Assembly (NCBI RefSeq): GCF_001649575.2
Contig: NC_051434.1
Coordinates: 20,710,571-20,774,570, forward strand
Reading direction: 5' to 3'
Length of the DNA stretch: 64,000 nucleotides
Origin: Kryptolebias marmoratus
Taxonomy: Eukaryota > Chordata > Actinopteri > Cyprinodontiformes > Rivulidae
Shown piece by piece: positions 22,593-34,886 of the stretch. The translations under genes were made by a program, and so were the position numbers. Below the pieces are notes generated by a model. The model worked only from the letters and a program-made list of their open reading frames with translations. It searched no databases and was not told the DNA's origin. Positions within the stretch are counted from its first letter, which is position 1; each line of letters starts with the position of its first letter.

Positions 22593-23719
22593 CTAACCCC
22601 CCTCCAGGACCGCTTCACGTCGCTGGTGCTCACTGATACATATTGGTGTATCTGCCATCAGCAGATGTTGGCAGGTGTGGATTACACAAATGGGTGATGG
22701 GTGAATGTAGACAGAGCTGGAAAAAAACAGTAAAAACAGCTCAACTTTCGTGTTTGTAGGGCACTGGGAGGCAGCAAGCTGCTCTGTCATTGTTTTCTGT
22801 CACACTCTCACAGCAGAACCAGAGTTTAGAAAAAAAATTCTTATTTTTTTCTCACCAAAGAAATCTCAGTTTTGTGTGTGGATGAGGGGTGCAAACACAG
22901 AATCTCAAACAAACAAACAAAAAAAAAATCTATGCAGTGTGGACAGTGTGGTCTGGAGGATGGTTGCAGTACCTACTTTGATTTTAATTAATTCACTATT
23001 TTTCTTTTTGTAAAGCCTCTGAATTTGTTTGATCCATAAACATTCAGTCCTGCTCCTTTAAACAACCTTCTCAGCAGTTTGTATTTTTTTTTTAATCTTT
23101 TGTGTAAAAACAGACTTTTTAATATTGCGAGATACAGTATTTATTGAATTATTTATAGTAGAATATTATTAACCCAGTTAAACCCATTCCACATTCAGCG
23201 TTTTTTACACAATTTAGACTGTTTTATAAATTTTCAATGCTTACATCCTTTGCATAAAGTTACACCATATAAGTGTCAATATGTTAGAAATACACTCAGT
23301 TTCTTCAGCGAGTTGTGAAAGCACAGCTCATTTGTTTTTAATCAAACTGTTAGAGAGGCTCATAAAAAGCAGCTGTTATAATATTTTCAGTTTATCAGAA
23401 CAAATTAGATTTAAGAGAAACTCATTTAAAGCCACTTTTAGCTACACTGATGATTGCCTTTTGTTTAAAGTATCAGGAGTTAGGCTGTTTCTGATGTACA
23501 TTTAACTGTTGGAAACAGGAAAGACTATCAGAAATACATTTTGTAAAAACGTATTTTAGTTTCTGCATATTTTGAAGAGGAATTCATTAAACAATCAGGG
23601 AAGAGCCGACCCCCTTTTCCTCCTGAGGAAAGCTGTAGTTGTGTTTGTGGGAACTAATACAATTCTAACAACTAATTTAATTTTTATCTGAAAAAGCAGT
23701 AATGTTTAATAATGTGTTT
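22593..23719. other. intron; fragment of a dispersed repeat at about 22820-22900
   Basis: TTTCTCACCAAAGAAATCTC and GTGTGTGGATGAGGGGTGCA then AACACAG recur, diverged, at about 36070-36115. Nothing else was recognised. Confidence 0.4.
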
Positions 23720-24480
23720 GCAGCATTAGCAAAATATCACATGGACCAATGAGTGAATTTTAATATACTGTTCAGTAAGTACCCATTGGATGTGCATCTA
23801 CAACTCATTACCTTTTTGTGTCAAAGCAATTCAAGGTGGCTGCCAAAGCCAACTGAATGTAGGAAGCACAAAAATGGTGATAACTCAGCCATGTTCACAT
23901 ATACTGAGCTAAAATTTGGTGTGGTAGTAGCTGAGTATTGCCCCCAATACTTAATTTGAGCACTAACTGATTGCGCAAGGTCTGTTTTTAAAAGTTTGAC
24001 GTCAACTGTTGTTGTCTGTTAGCAAAATGTCTAAAGATCCACTAGACGGATTTTAATGAAACTGAAGCTGGGCATTATCCCAAATACATACTTCAAGTGC
24101 TACACATTGCACAAGATCTTTGCTAAAAACTTTGGCAATAACTCAACCCTGAGTTATTGTTTGTATGTTAGCAAAATATCTCATGAAGCACTGGACAGAT
24201 TTCAAGGAAACTCTCAGAAAGTAATCACTGGATGTGCATCTACCACTGATTAACTTTCAAAGTCACCCCTGTTCAAGATGGCCACCACAGCTAGCCACTA
24301 TTAGTCAACATGAAAATGACTCTAACTCAGTCATTTTTACAGATAATGAGCCAAAACATTCTGTGGTAGTAGCTGATGGTCATTCACTAAACATCCTCTG
24401 AGTGATGCACGTTGCGTGAGATTTCGGAATTTTGCCTGCATTACATAACTTACACGGTTAGACCAAAATAGCTGTAAGTA
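23720..24480 (+). repeat. ~300-bp dispersed repeat, about 2.5 tandem units
   Basis: TGTTAGCAAAATRTCT landmarks at about 24016 and 24168; AAGGTGGCTGCC and AAGATGGCCACCACAGC boxes at about 23833 and 24274; and GAGCTAAAATTTGGTGTGG with GTAGTAGCTGA at about 23905. The middle unit carries a deletion of about 150 bases. Confidence 0.8.
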
Positions 24481-25043
24481 ACAACATGATCTTAGTAGAA
24501 ATCTTTGGCATCAAAGGCAAAGGTCTGTACTAATATCATTAAAACCTCTCTTTCCCCTTTGCTTCACCCAAATGTTTTGCCATTTACATGATTTGGTTTA
24601 CCAAAACTTTGAAAAAGATAGAAATCTTACTTCCATCTAATGGAAGGTTTCATGCAGCTGCCTGTGATATCAAGGGTCGGGGATGGGGATGGGCTTATGT
24701 TGCAAATCCACCTGAACATTGGAACACTGTGTTCAGGCACATCTTTATTTGAACAATAGTCCTGATAAATGCAGCTGCTCGCTGTCCTAATCATGAGTAA
24801 CCAACACAAACCGTCAGGATTTCACACGAGGTTGGAGTCTGTAGCATCTTTAATGCATTTTTTTTTTTTTTTCCCGTTGAGGCTTTAAGAAAAACCCTTC
24901 CAATCTGAGCTCATGCCCTTTGAACAACTCATGCACCCAGGGGGATCTTCGGAGAACTTTATAGTTCTTACACAATCGTTTGAATTTTAGAACTGTACCC
25001 CTGAGGGTAAACATCCCTAAAGACCACAGGATTTTTACTGGAC

Positions 25044-25074
<31 letters not shown>

Positions 25075-26029
25075 AAGAAAAATCAAAAAAATCCTCTTTT
25101 GTATTTTTGTCCTGCTGTAGCCATTACCAATAAGTTTGGTGGATTTGGATCACACTCTAGTATCCTGCTTTCAAAGGAGGACTGAGTCTGACTTCCACTC
25201 AGATCTGTGGAGCGGAGTGTGTGAGAGTGCAGAGGGGTGGGGGTGTATTTATGACGCTTCACAGGCCAGATCCTGGAATGAAAAAGGCACCACTCAAGGG
25301 GCTCTCTGTCTTAATCCGTGTACATTATCTCTTCGCTGTAAGCAGGTCTTGGCTCGTTACCTCGCAGCAGAGAGCCAGGCTGGCAGGACTGCAGGGAGAG
25401 AGGCAGAAAGGGAGGGTGGGTGGGGCTTTGCCCGGCCGCTGAGAATGTAATCTCCAGATTAGGGGGCGAGACGAATTCCTGCTGCCGGCCTGACCTTGTC
25501 GAGGCAGTGGAAGGGCCAGAGTGAAACTGAGATTTCAGGAAAGGAGCCAGTTGAGATGTGGAGTTTTTTTTTCTTTTTTTCTTTTCGTTTCTCTCTTGAG
25601 GGTCAGAGCTCTGACACTAAAAAGTCCCACCGAATGCGCTTGCATTTACAGCTCACACGTAAAAAGTGAGACGTAAACTGTTTCTGACACAAACCGAACT
25701 GTTTAAAACTGCAGCAGTTGAACCAACAGTGAGTTTTCAGGACGTTTCATGGTGTTCAAACTAAGGATGCACAGTGATTGTCAAATACTGGAGGTCTAAT
25801 TAAAAAAGGTTGAACTCAGGAGTTAATATGTTATTTGCAGATGTTTATTAGTTTTAATTCTTTTTCTTTTTAACACCAGCACCCGATTAGTGACACACCA
25901 AGTTGTTTCTTAACAGTGATTTTCCAGTTGGAGTACCACCCACCACCCTCCAGAAAAAGAAAGCAAAGAGAAACAACTTGGAGCAGCATCTGTTCCTGCT
26001 ATTTTAGATTATTTTGAAAGGATGTTAAT
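24481..26029. other. intron; poly-T 24859-24872 and poly-A 25043-25072 bracket a ~170-bp segment
   Basis: The segment between the T and A tracts has no recognised homology, though it looks like an insertion. 25136-25510 is GC-richer single-copy sequence with no gene signal. The rest is plain intron. Confidence 0.4.
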
Positions 26030-26241
26030 GACAAAAAAACAAAGGGCAGAACTGGAAGTGGCAGAGCTGAAGATGTTGAGGTTCTCCTTGTGAGGGACAA
26101 AGATAGATAGGATTAGGAATGAGGTCATCAGAGGTACAGCACAGGTTGAATGACTGTGAGATAAAGTTAGAGAGGCCAGACTGAGATGGTTTGGACATGT
26201 GGAGAGGAGGGACAGTGGGTATACTGGTAGAAGGATGTTAG

Positions 26242-26710
26242 TGTCAGGAGCGGTGGAGGCAGAGGCGAACCCAGAACGCAGACTCATACTGAAAGTAAAA
26301 ACTAATTTAATAAATAACGAAAATAAGCAAAACAAAAGCTGACGTGGCAGCAACTAAAACTTAACAAAAATCCAAATACATAACTAAGCAAGGCAACAAG
26401 GAAACACGGGGAGCGAAGGCAAACAACAAGCAATGATCCAACGACTAGTGGGAGAAATGACCGGGTATTTGAGTGCTGAGGGTAATCAGGTAAGTGGAGA
26501 CAGATGACATGATTAATATTGTTCACAGGTGGAGATGGGAGTGACAGGTAACCAGATGACTAAGCTGAGGGAATGAAAATGAAAACAAACACAGACACAT
26601 GAGACAAGAGCATAAGGAAACACGAACCCAACTACACGATAACAGAAAATAATAAACACCAACTGAAACATAAAGCAACTAACTGAAAACCAAAAACCCA
26701 AATCCTGACA
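26242..26710 (-). mobile_element. solo LTR, family A, perfect 5-bp target duplication
   Basis: A 469-bp TGTCAGG...CCTGACA block flanked by GTTAG at 26237-26241 and 26711-26715. It carries the reverse of the family U5 motif (CGAACCCAGAACGCAGACTC). It is inserted into the LINE fragment. Confidence 0.9.
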
Positions 26711-26777
26711 GTTAGAGATGCAGCTGCTGAGAAAAAGACCAAGAGGAAAACCAAAAAGGAGATATATGGATGTAGTT

Positions 26778-28189
26778 CAGGGTTTCCCCTAGCGTATTAT
26801 AAGCCTGGTGGGCCGCCAGGCTTTGGTGACCCTGCAGCCAGGCTAAGCTCCGCTTGTTTATTATAAATACGTCAGTTTTTATTCACGTTTTTTTCCCACC
26901 CGCACTGCCAACACTGCTACCTCACCGCGCGAGGGTATGCGCACCAACAGTGACGCAATCGCGCTGTCCCCGCCCCTGCGCGAAGGTCCTACATGGTGTC
27001 ATGTTGCGTGGTCATGCACCTTTTGTAATTTGGGGCGGATTGCGCGCTCCGCACTCCGTTCAAAATGGACGATTTCGGTGCTCTAGCGGAACTGGTTCGC
27101 CTGTATCAGCATTTCTATGATCCCTCTATGAGAGAGCACAAAAATAATCAAATGGCTCAAAACCCACGGAAGGAGATTACTGCTGCAGCCGATAAAAAGG
27201 AGTGTTTAGAGACCACAGAGGGAAAAAATTTTAGTCCTATGATGGGTGAATCACTAGTAAAGCAAATAAATAAATGAAAGTCAAACTGAATGCTTTAAGT
27301 TTAAACATCCTCTCTGTATCACAGCCAGAAACACAACAGTTCTTCCTCCTGAATACGTGCAGAAATCTGCTCTCCTTTTTTTTTACCATATTTTCAGTGG
27401 TTACGTAGCATACTGCCCCCCGTCTTTTCAGAGAAAACTGCACCGACGTAAGCGCCAAGTATAAACGCCATTTGCGGAGCCCCACGTGACTCTAATGAGC
27501 CCTGAGGCCGAGCCACCTTCAGCTACCACTGGAGTTAGCAGGTCGCTGGAGCCGCAGCAATAAACATACTGAGCAGGTTTAACCAAAAATGGTTAGTTGA
27601 GCTGAAATTCAGCGGGTGGCTTTACGAGACTGAATATGGTAAGCATGTTTTGTACTTCGTGACAATTATTATCCAAGTTTACCAGTAAAATGATGCCAAT
27701 AATTTCAGCACTATATGTTTTGTTTTGTAACATGAAGTGATCCAACATGCAGCCTGTGGCACAAAAAGCAGAGTACAGTACAGCATCTCTCTGTTTTTCA
27801 GTTCTCTGTTGTTATTCATTGGCCTTGAGGGAGATGTGTGTTGGTGCCTTGTTTCCCCTTTTTCATTTATGTTAATTTAATTTATTTGTAAATTTGACTT
27901 CAATTAGGATTCAAATTAGGTGCAATCAATTATTTTTATTATTATTATTATTATTATTTATTTTTATTGTATTTTTTTTTGTTGTTTAAAAAAGTATTTC
28001 AAAAGTGCTTTTTTGTAAAACTGTAGTTGTGTAAATATTTGACACAAATATCTTACAATATCACATAATAAATAGCCATATTTTCAACTTTCCTGTTAAC
28101 TTTAATGTTTTTTTCTACGGTTGGCCGGCGATTGGCCAGCGAATGGCCACCTACCACCGGGCTTAGCCTCTTTTCTGGGGGAAACCCTG
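26778..28189 (+). mobile_element. DNA transposon relic with MADF-like reading frame
   Basis: Inverted termini CAGGGTTTCCCC and GGGGGAAACCCTG bound 1412 bp inserted in the LINE fragment. The flanks TAGTT and CAGTT give an imperfect short target duplication. Superfamily is uncertain. A GC-rich, GC-box-containing stretch (about 26920-27060) precedes a short frame starting MDDFGALAELVRLY. No transposase is visible, so it is non-autonomous or internally deleted. Confidence 0.75.
27065..27277 (+). pseudogene. MADF-like domain fragment inside DNA transposon
   Basis: A 70-residue frame. Residues 5-40 (ALAELVRLYQHFYDPSMREH, then KNNQMAQNPRKEI) follow the MADF pattern: a short helix, LYxHxYDP and the acidic/basic helix that normally continues to an N-S-W-x-E-I motif. 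Here the Trp position is lost (NPRKEI), and the sequence after residue 45 does not continue the fold. MADF proteins accompany some eukaryotic DNA transposons as DNA-binding accessory factors, and also occur as host transcription regulators. Position inside inverted repeats favours the transposon origin. Confidence 0.5.
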
Positions 28190-28539
28190 CAGTTAGAGAG
28201 GGAATGGAGGTAGTTGGAGTGAGGACAGAGCTTGCAGAAGACAGAGTGGAGAAGGATGACTTGCTGTGGCGACTTCTGGAAAAGGAACAGCTGAAAGAAG
28301 CAGAAGAAGAAGAAGTTAAAACTGTTATCACTGGTGAGCTCAGCTTTATTATCTGTGCGTCTCCCTCCATGTTGCTTCATCAGACCAGTGAAAATGAAGG
28401 TATATAAAGATCCCGGCTGGTAGAATTAACAGCAGAACACGTCTCTGTACCTGCAGCCTCTTTTTTATTGAAGTGGTTTTCAGCTTTTCTCAGGGGTACT
28501 CTGGTTTTCTTTCAAAGACCAAAAGCAATAGACAAGTTG

Positions 28540-28725
28540 TTAATTGGCAATTCTAAATTGGCCCTAGGTGTGAGTGAGAGCGTGAATGGTTGTTTGTCTC
28601 TATGTGTTCCCTGTGATGGACTGGAGACCATTTCAGGGTGTACCCACCTCTCGCACAGTGACTGCTGGAGATAGGCACCAGCTCCCCTACAACCCTGTAT
28701 GTAGGTAAAGAAAATGAACGGATGT
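28540..28725 (+). repeat. dispersed repeat R3 (GATG-tail family), sense copy
   Basis: Contains CTAAATTGGCCCTAGGTGTG, CCCTGTGATGGACTGGAGAC, CACAGTGACTGCTGGAGATA and GGCACCAGCTCCCC, ending GAAAATGAACGGATG. The same order, reversed, is seen next to GATG tails at 32552 and 34887. A widespread percomorph repeat; class unassigned. Confidence 0.6.
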
Positions 28726-28770
28726 TGGAAAACCTTTGTCTTCTGACATTTCCATATGTCATACACATAG

Positions 28771-28771
<1 letters not shown>

Positions 28772-28813
<42 letters not shown>
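28772..28813. repeat. CA microsatellite
   Basis: About 21 uninterrupted CA units. Confidence 0.95.
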
Positions 28814-28814
<1 letters not shown>

Positions 28815-31800
28815 TTTAAGTTTAAAGAAAAGTGTATTGTTTAATATTCATGCATTTATTTATATTATTTTAGTGTCATTTCAGAGTAACTTCAAAGGCC
28901 TTTAGTTGTTTTACATTAGCATGCCCTGGTGGATAAAAACCACAATGTGATGCATCATCTGAAGCTTTCTGTGTATCTGACCCATACCAACAGAATAACA
29001 GAGTAATGAGTCTGCAACACAATGCAGCATACAGGATCAGTTACATAAAGGAAATGACAGAAATGTGTCCATTTAGGCATAATAACCCTTCCAGTTTTCT
29101 GCTGGATCATTTTGTAACGGAGTTCAGCTCTTTTTATGCCACCTTTATGCCGCTTTACTAATTGGAACAATATCTGGTAAGATTTATAATGTCCCAATAA
29201 GAAAACCCCAGAAAAAATAATGTATTTTTTCTTTTTGTACAAAAAAATGAGCTGCATTGCCTGGAGACAATAAAGATGACTCAACATGTAACAGTGACAG
29301 ATGTCTGTGTTTCTCTGAAATGATCAGATGTTTCTTTTCTTATTTCAGACTTTCTGCTGTTGTTCTGTAAATCCTGAAAGAAATACCTGACAGCGTCTTT
29401 ATAAGTATAAAGTACTACAGGGAATGAGTGTTACATTAACAACAAAGTTTGATGAATCCTTTTTCTTTTAACCAGTCTGGAACATGTTTTATGTACAATA
29501 ATGTTAAAGCTCCAGTTAGTTACTCTAAAACGAATGAAAATATAAGACTATAAATTGAGGCTGAAGGTGCAATATGAAGTTTTTTTAAAAAAAAGTTTAA
29601 TTTTAATTTAAGCCTGTTTCCTTGGCCAGTTTCTACAAAAACAATAACTGTAATAAAACTGTTATTCAAAGTCTTTGTTGTGCAAATTTCAATTTTGAGA
29701 TATAAGCCAGTGTCAGATTACCTTCTGTGTCTGCATAAATTTAAAATAATAAACAGGAACATATTTTTTAAAGTAGAATTCAAAGAATTCCTCAACTTTT
29801 TTTTTTGTAAAATTTGCCTTTTGAAACCTGAAGCAACAAGGCAGCTGGGTAGGGCTGACAACTTCTGGAAATTAAAATAAAGAAATGTGGCACGAGATAC
29901 GGGAGTAGAGGGTGGCAAGGTGGGTTGATGGGGACGTTGTTCTTTCTAGATAAGACTTAGCTGTGAGATTCCTTATCTATGTTTAAGTACTTTTTTAAAC
30001 AAAATGCCACAACGTTACCCATTTATACCCTGTTTCCACGGAAATTATTTGTCATATCTTTCAATGGTTTTTCATTGGGCTCTCACCAACCTCAGGTCTT
30101 CCGATGATTTCTCTACAATATTTCAGTGACTGTTATGGTTGAATTTCTCTTTGAACTGGTTCTGAACAGTCTCTCATAGGTCTGTGAGGGAAGCAGTCCT
30201 TCAGTGGTCTTTCAGCAATCTCTCAATGACTACAACATTTTCCTTAAATTATCAGCCCAAACTTAACCCTTGGAAAGTTTTTACCTTTATGACAACAAGC
30301 GTTTCTGAGTGGGAAAATCGGCCACCTTACATAACGGCTAAAAAATACTATTTTTGCCCAACCTAAACTAGTTAGTTTCAGCCTGAAATATAAATATAAA
30401 ATTTAAATTTTGATATTTGTAATTCAGCTTCTTTAGAAATCAACAATTGATTTATTTCATGACATGATGACATGATTTCATGACAAGTTTTGAAAAAGTG
30501 GCTTTTTTCCTCTTGGTAGATACAGAATTCAGTGGCTTTGGGAAGGGGTGGATGAGCTTCTCAAAGTCCATTGTGGCTGGATCCTATATCCATCAGTGAG
30601 GCCCGATTTCTGGTCACGCCTGTGCGAGTCGGGCCTCTGTCAGCAAGGTAAAAAAAAAAAAATCCTGTATCTGAAAGGAATGCATTATTTTATGATGTAA
30701 CAAATACAGGATCAAAAAATGCATATAATGAGTTTCAATTGGTTGATTTTTCCCCAAAGGAACACTAAAGGTTAGTAAAATGACTGACTTAAGAGGAACA
30801 TTTGAAATGAGTCTGACCAAAAGTAAAAAAAATATATATTTTTAAGATTTGTCAGGAACAATTGTGTTAATTGACAATATTACATAAAAACACAAAAAAA
30901 TAAATGCATGGTTGATTTTCCCCCAGAAGACCTTCTGAGGGTTAACACCTGTAGCTAAGTAGCAGAGAGTCACAGCCAACTTTCTGTCCAGTTGGTTTCA
31001 ACTTTAGTGACTTTAGGGCCAGCCATTTGCCAGATTATGTCAAACATGTCCGGCTCCATGTACAAGTAGTTCTCTGAGCCCCCCTTTTGGGGTAAGAATC
31101 TTTAGGCACCCCCTGATTCAATTACAATTAATAAGGCTGCAATGTGATTATAAAATGATCATCATTGCATCTCAAGCATCCATAATTCTGCTTCAAAACA
31201 AAATCCTTAGCACAGAATCTCCCAGATCTAAAATGAAACCAAAGTATTTTGCTCTTGACTGCAGCATAAAACAGTTTTCATTCAATCTTTGGGAACTAAA
31301 TGAATAAATAAAGAGTCAAAATACAGTGTACAGTGACATGAGATTCAGTGGCAATGGATCCCGTTAGAGTCATCTTACCTGCTTTCTTCAGTGTTTACAT
31401 GATTTTGTTTTTGGTCCTAATGTAGAATGTCCTCCACAGTAAAAGTTGGACTTTGTAGTTTGCTTAGCCTCTTCCGAGTTAGGTAGAAACTTTTACTTTA
31501 CTTGTTTGATACTCCTTTATTAGCAGCAGCAGCTAGCATCTACCACCGACTGTTGTTTCTTCTTCCTCCTCCAAATATAAAAATGTACAAAATGCATATA
31601 GCATAGCTCTTGTCAGCATCACTTTTCCCTTGAACATCACAGAAGCTGAAGTACTTCCAAACACTGAGTTGCGCTGCAAAAGGAGCTGTTTGTATGTCTC
31701 AGTCAGCCACCGTGTTCTCCCTCTGTTATGGAAATGCTATAAACTGCCTAGGCTGTTCTCTTTAACTTATGGTGTTCCTAAACATGACACTATCAACAGT

Positions 31801-32439
31801 AGATAATTAATCGATTTTGACAATTTAAATTTCATTCAGAATTGATCATGTTTGCATCGTGATGCATCAATGAATACATTAGTTGCCACACCTATCCCCC
31901 TCTTCTTCAAGTCTTGTTTTTTGCACCAGCTGGCTCTAGTCACCAAACTAACCTTTTCTGGTGGACCAGTGGTCTTCTGTGTTTCCGCATCCTTCTCCTT
32001 AGGAGGGTAAAGACCATATGGTTCTAGGGGAGTGGTTTTTAACTAATAAAAGGGCACCATGTATTAGGACTTTGTTGTTGATCTTGGCCTATACACACTA
32101 CAAGAAATGTTTCTTCTTCATCAGTAGTTGGAGACTGATGGAAGATCCCCAGAATCAGCTCATATTTACACTCTGAGACACACGGTTTACTAAGAAGTAC
32201 TCAGCAATCACTCAAGTGGCCTGAGAATTTCTCAGTGTACTTTTCTATATTTAGAGTTGTACTCAATACTCAAGGTTATACTCTTCTTAGGAAGACCAGA
32301 AATGTTATGTTATATTATGTTAAAGTAAATGAAATGTTGAAGTCTGCATTTGATAAAGGCGGACTAAAGCTCTGCATTGGATCAAGAGAAAAACTGTTGA
32401 ATTGTGTCAATGTTTTTAGATGATAAAATGTTGTTATTG
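28814..32439. other. long intron stretch, nothing recognised
   Basis: About 3.6 kb of AT-rich sequence without a recognised gene or transposon. The open frames are short and random in composition. Homopolymer A/T runs occur near 29580 and 30648. Confidence 0.4.
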
Positions 32440-33010
32440 TGATATCTGAAACTTACATTACAGTCAAACATGACACCAAGGTTTTTGACCTAATCTGAAG
32501 GATTCATTGCAAGAGCTCTGAGCTTTCCTTGAAGTTTTTCTTTCTGAGGACCATCCATCCATCCATCCATCCATCCATCCATCCATCCATCCATCCATCC
32601 ATCCATGTTTACCCGCTTCTCCTTCTGGGTCACGGGTAGCTGCTCCGTGTCTCCAGCAGTCACTGTGAGAGAGGCGGGGGACACCCCAGACAGGTCACAA
32701 GTCCATCACAGGACTTTCTAAGGATCAGTTCTAGTTAGTAAAACCTCTGTGTTGTCCTTACTGAGTTGAAGAAATCGTTCTGCCATCCATGACATAATAC
32801 ATAAAACGCAGTTTAAATGGTATCAATTGACCATGGGTCATCAGGAGACACAGCAATATAAAGCTGTGTCGTCAGCATAGCTGTGAAAATTGATGCTGTT
32901 CTCCTGATGAGGTTTAGGTTAAAAGTGTACAACCTAAAACTGATCCTTCTGGAACCCTGTATTTATCTATTTAATGTTTAGATAAATTGTTACCTGTTGT
33001 CTGTGGTCTT
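32440..33010 (-). repeat. unclassified fish repeat, interrupted
   Basis: AACATGACACCAAGGTTTTT, TCATCAGGAGACACAGCAAT, CTGTGTCGTCAGCATAGCTG and CTTCTGGAACCCTGTA are words I associate with a high-copy fish retroelement-derived sequence. It is split at 32552-32713 by a GATG-tailed insertion. Confidence 0.35.
32552..32713 (-). mobile_element. GATG-tailed R3 insertion with 12-bp target duplication
   Basis: A CATC/GATG tract (32552-32606) is followed by antisense R3 sequence (CACAGTGACTGC-type region, CCAGACAGGTCACAAGTCC). It is flanked by CTTTCTGAGGAC (32540-32551) and CTTTCTAAGGAT (32714-32725), 10 of 12 identical. This is the signature of LINE-driven retroposition with severe 5' truncation. Confidence 0.75.
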
Positions 33011-34019
33011 TCAAATAATTAACCAGTGTTGTATCTGAGCTATGGTTGGATCTACAACTACACTGGTATTTTTTGTAAATGATTATAGTTATTTAAAAAG
33101 TCCTTTAACTAATTAAAACATGTTTCTGTAAAGCTTTACTTGAAAAGTGAGGTACATTATTGCTTTATCAATAAGTAACACACTTTGTTATGTATTTTCA
33201 AGGTTTAAATATGAGATGATTCTGTGTTTTAATGAATGTTTGGCAACCCAGTTTATGACAGACTTTCAGTAAGCTAGTCCATCTAGTTGATAGTTTGAAA
33301 CTATTTCTTCTCTTGTTTACTTTGAGATAATTACAGTATTTAGCATAATGAAGTACATTAATAAGAAGATATTTATAATAGGACACACTGTATTTTGAAA
33401 AAAATCTAACATGCTTAAACCATTTTAGGTTTTAAAAAAAAGCTACTGAGGTTGTTTTTAGTTTTTTGCAATTCACTTTCTAAACCACCAAATATGGTTC
33501 AAAACATATTCCAAATCAAAGCTCTGTTTAGCCACCAAACACCACCTGAACATGTTAGTTTTAAAAAATTTTTTGGTATTCTTTTTGAAACAGTATGAGT
33601 ACATCCAGACTTCACTGCATATTTAAACCATAGGTCACTCCTCAACATGAAACCGGTGGACTTAATGAGCCGATGGCTTCGGTCCCTAACTCGACACTCC
33701 AGCACACGGGTGAAGTCATGCATAATCCCACAAAATCTACCAGCTTATACATTTTAAAAGGCAAGGTCTAATCACAGAGCTGGTTCCATTTCCAACAGGC
33801 AGACGGCTGGAATGACCTCCTGCTGTGAGCTCCCATCATCCAGGGAAATTCACTTTATGCAGTCTAAGTTTATTTACAATTTATGCAAAAAAAGTAAAAT
33901 ATTTTTAGAAAAAAAGAAAGGCCTTACATTTCTTTAAGGAATACATATCAACACCATCTTTCATTACTTAGTAGAAATGTCAGAGTCGTAGCGTTTTAGT
34001 CAGACCTTAAAAATAATAT
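33011..34019. other. intron, nothing recognised
   Basis: AT-rich single-copy-looking sequence. Confidence 0.4.
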
Positions 34020-34880
34020 TTTGCACTGTGTCATGTTTTACTGCAATGTCTTTAATTTCATAATCTGTTGGAGTATGTGTTGTGAATGACTGTCAGCTAC
34101 TACCACAACACATTTTAGCGCAATATCAGTAAAATTCACTGAGGTATACACATTTTTGTGTAGGCTACGGTTGATCAGTTGTGGTGGCCATCTTAAATTG
34201 GGTTTACTCCAAAAGTTAATCAATCATAGACGTACTTCCAGTAATTACTTTTTAAGTTTTTCTGTCACGACAGAACATGCCGAACCCAGAACAGACTCAT
34301 CGTGAAGTTGAGGAAAAAAAAACATTTATTTTTAAATAAAAGAGCAAAAATAAACGGCTGACAGGGCAGCAAAACAAACTATATATAATAACTATAGCAA
34401 AAATCCAAAGTAATACCAAAAGATGAGGCGAGGCGAGACATGGAAGTTGAACAAAACAATCAGGAGACAAGAGACAATGGACCAGTGAGATGTGTAGAAA
34501 GTGACCAGGTTTTAAACACAGAGGGTAATTAGGTGAAGTGGGAAAAGGTGAGAGATAACTAACGAGCAGATGGGGATGGGCGTGGCAGGTAACTAAGTAA
34601 CAAACTGAGGAGAAGTGAATGATAACATGAACACAAGAGGTAGAAACAATACAAAGACAAAACATGAAAACAATAACACAAAATGCAAAAGAAACCTTAA
34701 AGATAAAAACAAACCAAAACTCAAATCCTGACAGTTTCATTGATATCTGTCCAGTAGTTTATGAGATATTTTGCTAACAGACAAACATGACTGGCTCAAA
34801 CAGGTTTAAACCAAAGGTGTTGTGCATTGTGTTTTGCTGAAACTGTGTTGAAGACAGCGCTCACCTACTACCACACTAAA
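34020..34880 (-). repeat. ~300-bp dispersed repeat, antisense, split by a solo LTR
   Basis: 34050-34262 and 34734-34880 join across the LTR: GGAGTATGTGTTGTGAATGA, CAACACATTTTAGCGCAATA, GGCCATCTTAAATTGGGTTT, TAATTACTTTTT, then TTTCATTGATATCTGTCCAG and TTTTGCTAACAGACAAACAT. Confidence 0.8.
34263..34733 (-). mobile_element. solo LTR, family A, near-perfect 5-bp target duplication
   Basis: A 471-bp TGTCACG...CCTGACA block with reversed U5 motif (CGAACCCAGAACAGACTCAT). Flanks are TTTTC and GTTTC, with T-run slippage likely on the left. It interrupts the ~300-bp repeat. Confidence 0.85.
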
Positions 34881-34886
34881 TTTTAA

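Larger units (their letters stand above)
26030..28330 (+). pseudogene. LINE 3'-terminal fragment, interrupted by two later insertions
   Basis: The + strand pieces 26030-26241, 26711-26777 and 28190-28330 join into the C-terminal end of a fish LINE ORF2 with its 3' end. They read in order GCAGAGCTGAAGATGTTGAG, AGATGGTTTGGACATGTGGA, AGACCAAGAGGAAAACC, GGAATGGAGGTAGTTGGAG and GCTGTGGCGACTTCTGG, ending in an AGAAGAAGAAG tail. The coding sense is RLRWFGHVERR-like, with breaks. The gaps are filled by a solo LTR and a DNA transposon. The clade is not resolved. Confidence 0.7.
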
